The translations under genes and the position numbers were made by a program. A DNA stretch of 64,000 nt, from contig NZ_BJML01000005.1 in NCBI RefSeq assembly GCF_006539145.1, positions 62,001-126,000 of the forward strand. Reading direction: 5' to 3'. Numbering within the stretch: the stretch's first letter is position 1; each line of letters begins with the position of its first letter. This document shows positions 43,966-52,815 of this stretch, piece after piece. Under the pieces are notes generated by a model that saw nothing but the letters and a program-made list of their open reading frames with translations, was not told the DNA's origin and did not search any database. The stretch is from Microbacterium testaceum. Lineage in GTDB: Bacteria; Actinomycetota; Actinomycetes; Actinomycetales; Microbacteriaceae.

Positions 43966-44543
43966 GAGCGATCACCGTCCTGGGGGTCGCGGGGGGCGTC
44001 GAGCGGCGACTCCGATTCACGCGACACCGCGACCCGGTCGACCGGAGCGTCGTCGACCAGCTGCGAGAGATCGCCCTGATGCAGCACGCGGATGGGCGAG
44101 GCGACGTCTCCGACGAAGTCGGTGGTGACGTCGTCGTCGTCGGAGCGGGCTTCCTCGTCCATCGCGTCTTCGGGCTCGTCGGCCGTACGAGAGCGCAGCG
44201 CCACGTCGTCGGCGTCGTCGATGACCGTGTCCGCCTGACCGAGCTGCCAGGACCGGTAGATCAGAGCCAGGAGGAACGCCGAGATACCGAAGGTGATGAC
44301 GATCGCGGTGAGCGTCAGGGCCTGGGGCAGAGCGTCGGACATGTCCGCGGCATCCGTCTGCCCCCCGTCGTAGAACGGGGCCCGACCGGGCGCGCCCATG
44401 ACGATGAGCAGCAGCAGATTCGCGGCGTTGCCCAGCAGGAGGAAGCCGATGAGCACGCGGGTGAGGCTGCGCTCGAGCATGGCGTACACGCCGCACGCGA
44501 AGAGCACGGCCATGACGATGACGAGAACGAGGGAGATGGTCAT
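43962..44543 (-). CDS. mrpC: Na+/H+ antiporter subunit C with acidic C-terminal extension
   Basis: Residues 1-110 are a NuoK-like three-helix subunit (CGVYAMLERSLTRVLIGFLLLGNAANLLLL, then ALTLTAIVITFGISAFLLALIY). The remaining 80 or so residues are a very acidic, probably disordered tail with DDADD, EPEDAMDEEARSDDDD and similar runs. Typical MrpC is about 115 residues, so this tail is unusual. ATGA overlaps at both ends. Confidence 0.92.
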   Translation of the reverse strand: MTISLVLVIVMAVLFACGVYAMLERSLTRVLIGFLLLGNAANLLLLIVMGAPGRAPFYDGGQTDAADMSDALPQALTLTAIVITFGISAFLLALIYRSWQLGQADTVIDDADDVALRSRTADEPEDAMDEEARSDDDDVTTDFVGDVASPIRVLHQGDLSQLVDDAPVDRVAVSRESESPLDAPRDPQDGDRS

Positions 44544-47467
44544 GAGGGTGCCATCTCCGCATCTTCCGGATGCTGCGACTGCCGGTCGACCTCGGCACCG
44601 AGGCTGCGGAGCACATCGAGCACGAGCCCGATGACGACCAGGTAGACGCCGACGTCGAAGATCGTGCTGGTGACGAACTCCCAATGCCCGATGATCGGCA
44701 GTTCTCCCTCGAACGTGAAGCTCTGCAGCGGTGCGAAACCGAACACCATCGGCACCAGGGCGCACAGCACGGCGATCGCCATGCCCGCGCCGAGCAGGCG
44801 GCCGGCGTCGGTGGGCGCTGCGGCACCCAGCTCCCAGCGACCGCCGGCGATGTAGCGCATCACCAGGCCCATACCGGCCACCAGGCCGCCGGCGAAGCCG
44901 CCGCCGGGCAGGTTGTGACCGGCGAAGAGCAGGTACAGCGACACGATCATGATCGAGTGGAAGAGCACCCGGATGATGATCTCGAGCAGGATCGAGCGGT
45001 TCTCGGGCTGTACCTTCGAGCCCGAGATCAGCCAGGCCCGCGGGGCGCCGGTCTCGCCGACTCGCTGCGCGCGCACACCGCTGTCGGTCTCGATGAGGGG
45101 CCGACGTCGCCCCAGACCCACGCGGCTGCGGGCGGTGCCCGAGCGGCGCGCGAGGTTGTCACTGCGGTTGGTGATGAACACGAGCGAGGCGACGCCGGTG
45201 GCGGCGAGCACGAGCACCGACAGCTCGCCCATCGTGTCCCACCCGCGAAGGTCGACCAACGCGACGTTCACGACGTTGCGGCCGTGGCCGATCTCGTAGG
45301 CCAGCGGCGGCCATTCGAGCGAGACCGGCAGATCCTGCCGCGCACCGGTGGCGACGATCGCGACGAGAGCCATCGTGAGGCCGACGCCGGCGCCCAGGAC
45401 AGCGCGTGCGATCGGGGCGACCGACTCGTTCTGCTCGCCCATCCGCGCGGGCAGACGCCGTAGGACCAGAGCGAACACCACGAGCGTCACGGTTTCGATG
45501 AGCACCTGGGTGAGCGCGAGATCGGGGGCACCGCTGGTCGCGAAGAGCACCACCATGCCGAGCCCCGTCACCGAGACGAGCGCGACGCCCGTGTAACGCT
45601 TGCGCGCACGGACGGCCAGGATACCCGCCGCGATCATGATCGGCGCCGAGATGAGCTGCGCGGGCGACTGCCAGGCATCGAGCTGAGCGCGCCACTCGTT
45701 CGATGCGAGGAGGGCAGTGCCCTCGGCGACGACGAGAACGACGAAGATCGTCCCGACGTAGAACGGCAGCGACCCGCGCTGGAAACGGCCGGTCACCCAC
45801 TCCGACGTGTGGTCGATCGCGCGGAGGGTGCCGTTGTAGGCGTCGTTGGCCGTGAAGGGCAGTACGCGCGGACGCTTGTGGAGCTGGGTCTTGCGCACGA
45901 CCCAGAACACTCCCGCGCCCAGAGCCAGGGTGCCGAGCGAGATGAACAGCGCCGGCTCGAGCCCGTGCCAGAGGGCGAGGTGATACGGATACTCGGGCGA
46001 ATCGACCCCGGCCGTCGCCTCGGGGAGTCCGTCGGCGTAGGGAGCGAGCCAGTGGTCGACGATCGGCGCGAGGAACCCCAGGGCCAGCGTGGTCGCCGAC
46101 AGAAGCACGGGAGCCGACAGGAAGCCGATGGGAGGGTCGGGCCACTCGGTCGTCTCGACGTCGCGCTTCGTCCAGTACGCACCCCAGAGGAAGCGGATGC
46201 CGTACGCCGCCGTGAGCGCCGAGCCCAGAACGATGCCGATCAGGGCGACGATCCCCCACACCTCGCCCCCCTCGGCTTCGTGCAGCAGAGCGGTCAGCGC
46301 CGTCTCTTTCGCCACGAACCCGAGCGTGGGGATCACTCCCGCCATCGAGAAGATCGCGATGAACGACGCCGTGGCCATGACGGGCGCCTGGCGACCGAGG
46401 CCGGAGAGCTGGCCGATGTCTCGCGTGTTCAGCTGCCGGTCGATCACGCCGACGACGAGGAAGAGGCACGACGTGAACAGCGCGTGACTGAGGAGGAGGG
46501 CCACGCCGGCAAGGGCGGCATCCCTCGTTCCGTACCCGAGCATCACGGTGAGGAAGCCGAGCTGGCTCACCGTGCCGAAAGCGAGGATGCGCTTGAGGTC
46601 GCGCTCGCGCAGCGCCTGGAAGCCGCCAAGCAGCATCGTGAACACGCCGAGCGTGATGAGAGTCGGTCGCCAGAACGGGGTGTCGGCGAAGCCGGGGGCG
46701 AGGCGGGCGATCAGGTAGATGCCGGCTTTCACCATGGCCGCAGCGTGGAGGTATGCGCTGACCGGGGTGGGCGCGGCCATGGCGCCGGGGAGCCAGAAGT
46801 GGAACGGGAAGATCGCGGACTTGCTCAGGGCTCCGACGAGCAGCAGCAGCACGGCGATGTCGACGACCGGGCCGGTGGGCGGGTCGGCGAGGATCGCCGA
46901 CAGGCTGGAGGTGCCCGACTGCACCACCAGCAGCACCACGCCGATGAGCATGACGAGTCCGCCGAGGGTCGTGACCAGCAGAGCCTGCAGCGCCGCTCGA
47001 CGACTCGCGGAGCGGCTGTGGTAGTAGCCGATGAGCAGGTACGACAGCACGCTCGTGGCTTCCCAGAGCATGACCAGCACGACCAGGTCGTCGGTGAGCA
47101 CGAGGCCGTACATCGCGCCCGCGAAGCCGAGCAGGACCGCCGAGAACTGGCCGACCCCCTGCGTCTTGCCGCGGAAGTACCAGCGGCAGTAGAGCATGAC
47201 GAGGGCACCGACACCCGTGACCACGAGGGTCAGCAGCCACCCGAGGACGTCCATGCGCATCGACAGCGACACGTTCAGGGCGGGGATCCACCTGTATTCC
47301 TCGAAGGGAATGTCGCCTGCGAAGACGGCGGGAGCCTGCACGATCGCGTGGGCGAAAGCCAGGGCCGGAAGCACGGCGGCGATGTAGAACGCCCGGGCGC
47401 CGATGCGTGAGACGAGCCACGGCAGAAGAAGGGGCACGGCCGCGAAGGCGCCGAGGAAGATCAGCAC
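44540..47467 (-). CDS. mrpA: Na+/H+ antiporter subunit A (MrpA-MrpB fusion)
   Basis: A 975-residue protein. Residues of about 1-500 are NuoL-like with the key Glu in VMLWEATSVLSYLLIGYY and Lys in GALSKSAIFPFHFWLPGAM. The middle corresponds to the MrpA C-terminal part (GAPDLALTQVLIETVTLVVFAL). The last 160 residues are an MrpB domain (HSIMIVSLYLLFAGHNLPGGGFAGGL), which is separate in Bacillus. GTG 47467 has GAGGAGG upstream, and a minus-strand TAGAAT at 47530-47525 is a candidate -10. First gene of the operon. Confidence 0.95.
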   Translation of the reverse strand: MLIFLGAFAAVPLLLPWLVSRIGARAFYIAAVLPALAFAHAIVQAPAVFAGDIPFEEYRWIPALNVSLSMRMDVLGWLLTLVVTGVGALVMLYCRWYFRGKTQGVGQFSAVLLGFAGAMYGLVLTDDLVVLVMLWEATSVLSYLLIGYYHSRSASRRAALQALLVTTLGGLVMLIGVVLLVVQSGTSSLSAILADPPTGPVVDIAVLLLLVGALSKSAIFPFHFWLPGAMAAPTPVSAYLHAAAMVKAGIYLIARLAPGFADTPFWRPTLITLGVFTMLLGGFQALRERDLKRILAFGTVSQLGFLTVMLGYGTRDAALAGVALLLSHALFTSCLFLVVGVIDRQLNTRDIGQLSGLGRQAPVMATASFIAIFSMAGVIPTLGFVAKETALTALLHEAEGGEVWGIVALIGIVLGSALTAAYGIRFLWGAYWTKRDVETTEWPDPPIGFLSAPVLLSATTLALGFLAPIVDHWLAPYADGLPEATAGVDSPEYPYHLALWHGLEPALFISLGTLALGAGVFWVVRKTQLHKRPRVLPFTANDAYNGTLRAIDHTSEWVTGRFQRGSLPFYVGTIFVVLVVAEGTALLASNEWRAQLDAWQSPAQLISAPIMIAAGILAVRARKRYTGVALVSVTGLGMVVLFATSGAPDLALTQVLIETVTLVVFALVLRRLPARMGEQNESVAPIARAVLGAGVGLTMALVAIVATGARQDLPVSLEWPPLAYEIGHGRNVVNVALVDLRGWDTMGELSVLVLAATGVASLVFITNRSDNLARRSGTARSRVGLGRRRPLIETDSGVRAQRVGETGAPRAWLISGSKVQPENRSILLEIIIRVLFHSIMIVSLYLLFAGHNLPGGGFAGGLVAGMGLVMRYIAGGRWELGAAAPTDAGRLLGAGMAIAVLCALVPMVFGFAPLQSFTFEGELPIIGHWEFVTSTIFDVGVYLVVIGLVLDVLRSLGAEVDRQSQHPEDAEMAPS

Positions 47468-47563
47468 GGTCGGGCCTCCTCGGGGTCGACGGGCGGGTGC
47501 CCGGGCTCTCGGGGTGTCCTCACTATTCTATGCGGAGCATGAGAGTCCCAGCACCCCGCCGAC

Positions 47564-48613
47564 TCATGTGGTACGCGGCGGAGCGGTGGTCGTTCCCTCG
47601 CGGAAGGTGCACCGCAGGTCGAGCCCCGAGGGTGTGGAGTCCTCGAGCATCGCCGCGACCGCCTCTCCGGCGGCACGCCCTTTCGCCGTGGCGGGTTGGA
47701 CCAGGGTGGTCAACACGTGCGGGGCCAACCCGTCGACGACGACGCCGTCGAAACCCGTCACGCTCACATCGTTCGGAACGTGCAATCCCGCTTCTTCGGC
47801 GGCGCGGATGACGCCCGCAGCGAGCAGGTCGCTCTGCGCGATCACCGCCGTCGGGCGGCGATCGGGGTCGGCGAAGATGGCGCGCCCGGCGATGGTGCCC
47901 TCGTCGATCGAGCTGGTGGCCGCCGCCACAGCGGGAGCGGCGGGGAACACCTCGCGGGCTCCGGCGAGGCGATCGGCCGTGACATCGACCCGCACCACCG
48001 CGTCGCCGGCGATCCAGCCGCGGCGGCGGGCGGTGTCGGTGGGAAGCGTGACGATCACGACGTCGCGATGTCCGAGTGCGGCGAGGTGACGAGCGGCTGC
48101 GCGTTGCGCCTCGGCGTTGTCGAGCAGTACCTGGGGAACGCCCTCGCCCGCGTCGCCTTCGACCACGACGACCGGGATGCCGCGAGCCCGCACGATCTCG
48201 AGGGACTCGCGCATGCGGGGGCTGCAGCCGATCAGCACGGCGGCGTCGATGGGCGCGGTGTGCAGCGAAGGTTCGCTGACCGTCTCGCCGTCGTCGCGCA
48301 GGAGCAGCAGCGCCGCGCCGAGGCGGGAGACACCGTCGGCCAGGCCGTCCATCATGTGCGTGGTGACCGGGTCGAGGAAGGCGGTGCCGAGGTGCTGATC
48401 GAAGACCACGCCGACGATGCCGGAACGACCGCGACGCAGGGAAGCCGCGCGGGGATCGGGACCGGTGTAGCCCAGCCGCTCGGCGGCGGCCAGGACGCGC
48501 TCCCGGGTGGCCTGCGAGGTGGGCGTCTTGCCGCTGAAGACGACGGAGGCGGTCGACGCCGAGACGCCGGCCTCTCGGGCGACGTCGCTGATGGTGGCGC
48601 GACGGGTGCTCAC
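47564..48613 (-). CDS. LacI family regulator paired with an MFS transporter
   Basis: A 349-residue regulator with the helix-turn-helix TISDVAREAGVSASTASVVFS and a LacI effector domain ending at SVTGFDGVVVDGL and LTTLVQPATAKGRAAGE. GTG 48613 lies six bases after a minus-strand TACGAT, a leaderless pattern. It is divergent from the MFS gene. Two perfect CGAATCGATTCG palindromes between them are its likely binding sites. Confidence 0.9.
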   Translation of the reverse strand: MSTRRATISDVAREAGVSASTASVVFSGKTPTSQATRERVLAAAERLGYTGPDPRAASLRRGRSGIVGVVFDQHLGTAFLDPVTTHMMDGLADGVSRLGAALLLLRDDGETVSEPSLHTAPIDAAVLIGCSPRMRESLEIVRARGIPVVVVEGDAGEGVPQVLLDNAEAQRAAARHLAALGHRDVVIVTLPTDTARRRGWIAGDAVVRVDVTADRLAGAREVFPAAPAVAAATSSIDEGTIAGRAIFADPDRRPTAVIAQSDLLAAGVIRAAEEAGLHVPNDVSVTGFDGVVVDGLAPHVLTTLVQPATAKGRAAGEAVAAMLEDSTPSGLDLRCTFREGTTTAPPRTT

Positions 48614-48645
48614 GGGCCGATCGTACCCGGCGACGGGCGCTCCGC

Positions 48646-48684
48646 CGAATCGATTCGATACACGTCGAATCGATTCGGTACAGT
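48646..48684 (+). promoter_or_regulatory. Two palindromic operators and leaderless MFS promoter
   Basis: CGAATCGATTCG occurs at 48646-48657 and 48666-48677, starts 20 bases apart, i.e. about two helical turns. TACAGT (48679-48684) follows at once, then six bases and ATG 48691. A minus-strand TACGAT (48625-48620) serves the regulator gene. Both promoters would be covered by the same protein. Confidence 0.7.
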
Positions 48685-48690
48685 GGCGGC

Positions 48691-49932
48691 ATGCACTCGA
48701 CGCTCACCCGGTCCCAGCTCATCCGCTGGCACATCGCGATCTGCGCCATCTTCCTCGCGAGCGGACTGAGCATCTCGACGTGGGCATCGCGGGTACCCGC
48801 GATCCGCGAGTCGCTCGGCATCGAGAACTCCGGCGTCGGACTCCTGCTGCTGGGTATGGGCGTGGCATCCATAATCGGTCTCTCGATCGCGCCCGCCGTC
48901 ATGGCCCGCATCGGAGCGCGCACCGGCATGCTCGTCGCCCTCCTGCTCGTGGGCATCGGCCTCATGATCATCGGCTTCGGCGCCGACTCCCTGCAGTTCT
49001 TCGCGGTGGCCCTGGTCGGACTCGCGCTGTTCGGCTTCGGCAACGGCGCGGTCGACGTGATGATGAACGTCGAGGGGGCGGCGCTCGAGAAGGCCACCGG
49101 ACGCACGATCATGCCGCTCCTGCACGCCTTCTTCAGCTTCGGCACCGTCATCGGCGCAGGTCTGGGCTTCGTCGCCGTCAGCCTCGGCATCCCCGTGGTC
49201 GCGCACAGCGTGGCGATGGGCGTGGTCATCATGGTGGTGGCCTTCGTCTCGGTGGCCAACGTGCCGCGGGCCGAGATCGCGATGGACGCCCCCGCCGCCG
49301 AGGAGCGCGCCCACTGGCGCGAGCGTCTCGCCGTCTCGTTGCAGGCCTGGCGCGAGCCGCGCACCTACACGCTCGGCGTGATCATGCTGGGCATGGCGTT
49401 CGCCGAGGGCAGCGCCAACGACTGGCTCCCCTCGGCCGTGGTCTACGGCCACGGTGCCCCCGAAGAGGCGGGGCCGGCCGTGCTCGCGGTGTTCTCGGTC
49501 GCCATGACCGTCGGCCGCATCGCCGGGGGGCCGGTCGTCGACCGCCTCGGCCGCGTGCTGGTGCTGCGCGTGCTCGCCGGCACCGCCGCCGCGGGTCTGT
49601 TGCTGTTCATCCTCGCGCCCTACGGGCCCCTCGTCTTCGTGGGTGCGGCCCTGTGGGGCCTCGGTGCCTCGCTCGGCTTCCCGATCGGCATGTCGGCCGC
49701 CGCCGACGACCCCGCCAAGGCCGCTTCCCGTGTCGCCGCCGCCGCGACCATCGGTTACGTGGCGTTCCTGTGCGGACCGCCGATCCTCGGGTGGATCGGC
49801 GACCACATCGGCCTGCTCAACACGCTGCTCATCGTCGTCGGGCTGATCGTGGCATCCGGTCTCTTCTCGGGTGCAGCCAAGCCCCTCGCCGTCGAGAACG
49901 AGCGGGCCGCCGAGCCCGCGCGACGCGATTAG
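48691..49932 (+). CDS. MFS transporter (FucP/YbjJ-like)
   Basis: A 413-residue, 12-helix protein. The first half has WASRVPAIRESLGIENSGVGLLLLGMGVASI and the loop MARIGART; the second half has NDWLPSAVVYGHGAPEEAG and the loop DRLGRVL. The pattern fits the sugar-permease/YbjJ-like branch of the major facilitator superfamily. Control by a LacI protein suggests a sugar or glycoside, possibly export of excess; the substrate is not known. Confidence 0.88.
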   Translation: MHSTLTRSQLIRWHIAICAIFLASGLSISTWASRVPAIRESLGIENSGVGLLLLGMGVASIIGLSIAPAVMARIGARTGMLVALLLVGIGLMIIGFGADSLQFFAVALVGLALFGFGNGAVDVMMNVEGAALEKATGRTIMPLLHAFFSFGTVIGAGLGFVAVSLGIPVVAHSVAMGVVIMVVAFVSVANVPRAEIAMDAPAAEERAHWRERLAVSLQAWREPRTYTLGVIMLGMAFAEGSANDWLPSAVVYGHGAPEEAGPAVLAVFSVAMTVGRIAGGPVVDRLGRVLVLRVLAGTAAAGLLLFILAPYGPLVFVGAALWGLGASLGFPIGMSAAADDPAKAASRVAAAATIGYVAFLCGPPILGWIGDHIGLLNTLLIVVGLIVASGLFSGAAKPLAVENERAAEPARRD

Positions 49933-50121
49933 GCGACGCGGCCCCAGCGGCCGCTGCTGCGTCGATGACTCCGGCCGCCTCGACGCGCATCTCGCCGTCG
50001 CGACAGAGGTGCGGAACACTCGGGGTGACGCGACCCGTCGGACGACCTACCCGTGGCGGCGGCGCACCGCAGCCACGGCACGGTCTCTCTCCACGGCGGT
50101 GTGACCATCGTCTCGAGTTGC

Positions 50122-50127
50122 GACAAT
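50122..50127 (+). promoter_or_regulatory. -10 element of a probable leaderless nucS mRNA
   Basis: GACAAT, differing from TACAAT by one base, ends six bases before GTG 50134. This supports the GTG start over upstream in-frame ATG codons. Confidence 0.5.
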
Positions 50128-50133
50128 GGAGTC

Positions 50134-50829
50134 GTGCGCCTCGTCATTGCTCGTTGCTCCGTCGACTACACCGGTCGCCTGAAGACACATCTGCCCCTCG
50201 CGACCCGACTCATCATGGTCAAGGCCGACGGTACGGTCGCGTTCCATCGGGACGTCCAACACGCGCCGCTGAACTGGATGAGCCCGCCGTGCTCGCTCAC
50301 CCTCGAGCAGCCCGACGAGGCCGACATCGAAGACGGCGTCATCGAGCGCTGGCGCGTGACGCACGCGAAGAGCGGCGACGCACTGCTGGTGCGCATCCAC
50401 GAGGTCATGCACGACACCGCCCACGACCTGGGCCTCGACCCCGGGCTCATCAAGGACGGCGTCGAGGCCGACCTGCAGCGCCTGCTCGCCGAGCAGGTGT
50501 CGGTGGTGGGTGAGAACCTCACGCTCGTGCGCCGTGAGTACCCCACCGCGATCGGTCCGGTCGATCTGCTGCTGCGCAACGACGACGGCCACGGCACCGT
50601 CGCGATCGAGGTCAAGCGTCGCGGCGACATCGACGGTGTCGAGCAGCTCACCCGCTACCTCGAGCTGTTGAACCGCGACCCCCTGCTCGCCCCGGTCACG
50701 GGTGTGTACGCCGCGCAAGAGATCAAGCCTCAGGCGCGCGTTCTCGCCACCGACCGCGGCATCCGGTGCCTCGTGCTCGACTACGACGAGATGAAGGGCG
50801 TGCAGTCCGGCGCCCCGCGGCTCTTCTGA
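50134..50829 (+). CDS. nucS: Mismatch-specific endonuclease NucS (EndoMS)
   Basis: NucS is the non-canonical mismatch repair enzyme of Actinobacteria and some Archaea; it cuts both strands at G-T, G-G and T-T mismatches. The 231-residue protein begins [15 protein letters not shown], has [13 protein letters not shown], and ends in a RecB-like nuclease domain with the Asp of GPVDLLLRN and the ExK of [24 protein letters not shown]. The C-terminal PRLF is the kind of short tail reported to bind the sliding clamp. The GTG start is set by family N-terminus and the promoter spacing. Confidence 0.95.
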   Translation: MRLVIARCSVDYTGRLKTHLPLATRLIMVKADGTVAFHRDVQHAPLNWMSPPCSLTLEQPDEADIEDGVIERWRVTHAKSGDALLVRIHEVMHDTAHDLGLDPGLIKDGVEADLQRLLAEQVSVVGENLTLVRREYPTAIGPVDLLLRNDDGHGTVAIEVKRRGDIDGVEQLTRYLELLNRDPLLAPVTGVYAAQEIKPQARVLATDRGIRCLVLDYDEMKGVQSGAPRLF

Positions 50830-50860
50830 CACGGCGAGCGCCGCGCGCCGGCGGCGCCGG

Positions 50861-50866
50861 TAGCGT
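50861..50866 (+). promoter_or_regulatory. -10 element of a probable leaderless mRNA (HAD gene)
   Basis: TAGCGT, then six bases, then ATG 50873. The same hexamer at the same distance precedes the GNAT gene. Confidence 0.55.
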
Positions 50867-50872
50867 GGACGC

Positions 50873-51577
50873 ATGTCTGCACGCTCTCCCTTCTCCTGCG
50901 TCTTGTGGGACGTCGACGGCACCCTCGTCGACGCATCGGAGGGCATCCTCCGCCGGCTGACGATCACGCTCGAGCACTTCGGGCGCACGCCCCCGGTGCG
51001 TGGCGAACTGTCGCGCTGGATCGGTCCGCCCATGTTCGAGTCGTTCCAGGTGAACGTGGGGATGACACCCGAACAGGCCACCGACGCCGTGACGTTCTAC
51101 CGCGGACTGAACAAGAGCGAGGGCTACACGGTGAGTGCGCGCCTGTACCCGGGCGTCGAGCAGCTGGTGCACGACCTGCACGCGGCGGGCATCCCCCAGT
51201 CGACGGCGAGCTCCAAGCCCGAGGTGCAGGTGGTCGCCCTCATGGACCACTTCGGCCTCGCGCCGTCGCTCGAGGCCATGGTCGGCGCCACCCTCGACGA
51301 GCGCACCCTGAGCACCAAGGCCGACGTGGTGCGCGAGGCTCTGCGTCGCCTCGACGCCGCCGGAGCGGATACCTCTCGCCCCGTGCTCATCGGTGATCGA
51401 CACCACGACGTCGAGGGAGGGGCGGATGCCGCGGTGCCGGTGATCTTCGTCCGGTGGGGCTTCAGCTGGCCCCACGAGGCGGACGGCGCCCAGGCCGCCG
51501 TGGACGACGTCGATGAACTGCGTGCTCTCCTGCTGATCGACGACTCGTCGGGTCCGGACGTCTCCGTCGGTGTCTGA
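50873..51577 (+). CDS. HAD family phosphatase (phosphoglycolate phosphatase-like)
   Basis: A 234-residue HAD hydrolase with a helical cap. Motif I is LWDVDGTLVD with the nucleophilic Asp, motif II the Ser-Ser of STASSKPE with its Lys, and motif IV GDRHHDVEGGADA. The cap begins near residue 20. Substrates of this group include phosphoglycolate and other small phosphate esters. Its last eight bases overlap the next gene. Confidence 0.88.
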   Translation: MSARSPFSCVLWDVDGTLVDASEGILRRLTITLEHFGRTPPVRGELSRWIGPPMFESFQVNVGMTPEQATDAVTFYRGLNKSEGYTVSARLYPGVEQLVHDLHAAGIPQSTASSKPEVQVVALMDHFGLAPSLEAMVGATLDERTLSTKADVVREALRRLDAAGADTSRPVLIGDRHHDVEGGADAAVPVIFVRWGFSWPHEADGAQAAVDDVDELRALLLIDDSSGPDVSVGV

Positions 51578-52763
51578 CCTCGGCTGGGTCGTCCCCGCGG
51601 CGATCGCTCTCCTGGGCGTGGCGCTCCTCGTCGCCGCGATCGCCATCGCGGTGCGACTCTCGCGCCGTTCGCCGCGCGCCCGCGCCGCGGCCTCGCGATC
51701 CGTGAGCGACTCCGCCGACGCCCTTCTCCGCCTCGACGACGCCGTCAACGAGCTCGATCTTGCGTTCCGGGCGGCCGACGCGGTAGATGTCATCGACGAA
51801 CCGACCGAGCTCCGTCGCGCACGCGCCGCTGCCCTCCGCGCGCGCGACCGCGCGTTCGCCGAGGTCTCCCGCCTCCAGGACGACACCGGTCTCGCGGCGC
51901 GGCGGCGCGACGAGGCGCGACGGCTGGGCACGCAGCTCGACGGCCAGTTGGAGCGCGTCGCTCGTACCCGCAGGCAGCTCGACGAGTGGGCGCGCACGCA
52001 CCGCACCGGGCCCGAGCTCCTCGCCGCCGCACGCCGACGCCGCGACGAGGTGCTCGAGACGACCGGAGACCCCGAGCAGCTCCTCGCCGTCCTCCGCGAC
52101 CGTTTCGCTCCCGAAGACCGCGACGATGCCGAGACGGCCGGGCGAGCGGCATCCGATGCCCTCCGCGACGCGGATCTCGCGCTCCAGCGCGCCGCCTCCG
52201 AGCCGGACGGCCGCGACCTCTTCGACGCCACCGCGGCACTCGCCCGCGCCGAACGCCAGGTGCGCGCCGTCGAAGACGCGCACCGCATCGCCCTGCAGGC
52301 CGCCGAGAACGCGGCGGCCGAGGTCACGGCCGCACGAGCCGAGATCGAGGCGGCGACCGAGGTGGCGACCCTCCGTCCGACGGAGGCCGCACCCGACGCC
52401 GCCGAGCACCTGCGCGCCGCCGCTCGAGACCTCGAAGCCGCGGCGGCCGTTGCCACCCAGCGACCCCGGCGTGCCATCGCGATCGTGGCCCGGGTGCGGG
52501 AGCGGCGAGATCAGACGCTGAGTGACGCGATGACCCCGCGGCAACGCCTCGAAGCCGCGCGCGCGGCCCTGCCCGGTACTCTCGCTTGCGCCCGAGCAGC
52601 CCTGGCCGTGGCGGACGCGCGCGACTCCGACGCTCCCATCGCCGACCGCCTCCAGCTCGAGCGAGCCCGCCGTCAGCTCGCCGCTGCACGCGCGGCCACC
52701 GATGCCGAACAGGCCCTGGCCCATGCCCGAGCCGCCTGGCACGCGGTCGCACGGCCGATCTGA
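51570..52763 (+). CDS. Hypothetical single-pass coiled-coil protein
   Basis: A 397-residue protein with one N-terminal membrane helix (about 6-28), a short basic stretch (RLSRRSPRARA), and then some 350 residues that are almost wholly helical, dominated by Ala, Arg, Glu and Asp. The pattern suggests a long cytoplasmic coiled coil tethered to the membrane. No catalytic motif is visible and I do not recognise a family. GTG 51570 overlaps the HAD stop by eight bases, so it is made from the same message. A role as membrane scaffold is only a guess. Confidence 0.7.
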   Translation: MSDLGWVVPAAIALLGVALLVAAIAIAVRLSRRSPRARAAASRSVSDSADALLRLDDAVNELDLAFRAADAVDVIDEPTELRRARAAALRARDRAFAEVSRLQDDTGLAARRRDEARRLGTQLDGQLERVARTRRQLDEWARTHRTGPELLAAARRRRDEVLETTGDPEQLLAVLRDRFAPEDRDDAETAGRAASDALRDADLALQRAASEPDGRDLFDATAALARAERQVRAVEDAHRIALQAAENAAAEVTAARAEIEAATEVATLRPTEAAPDAAEHLRAAARDLEAAAAVATQRPRRAIAIVARVRERRDQTLSDAMTPRQRLEAARAALPGTLACARAALAVADARDSDAPIADRLQLERARRQLAAARAATDAEQALAHARAAWHAVARPI

Positions 52764-52802
52764 CGACCGACCGCGGTCTGCGTCTCGGGAACTCGCGTGC
52801 CC

Positions 52803-52808
52803 TATCGT
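52803..52808 (+). promoter_or_regulatory. -10 element upstream of the rhomboid-like/DUF2156 gene
   Basis: TATCGT ends seven bases before ATG 52816, without a Shine-Dalgarno sequence in between. Confidence 0.5.
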
Positions 52809-52815
52809 GAGCGGC

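Noticed and set aside
42415..44079. Plus-strand frame of 554 codons opposite mrpD
   Set aside because: Same cause: charged, low-complexity antisense of a hydrophobic protein gene.
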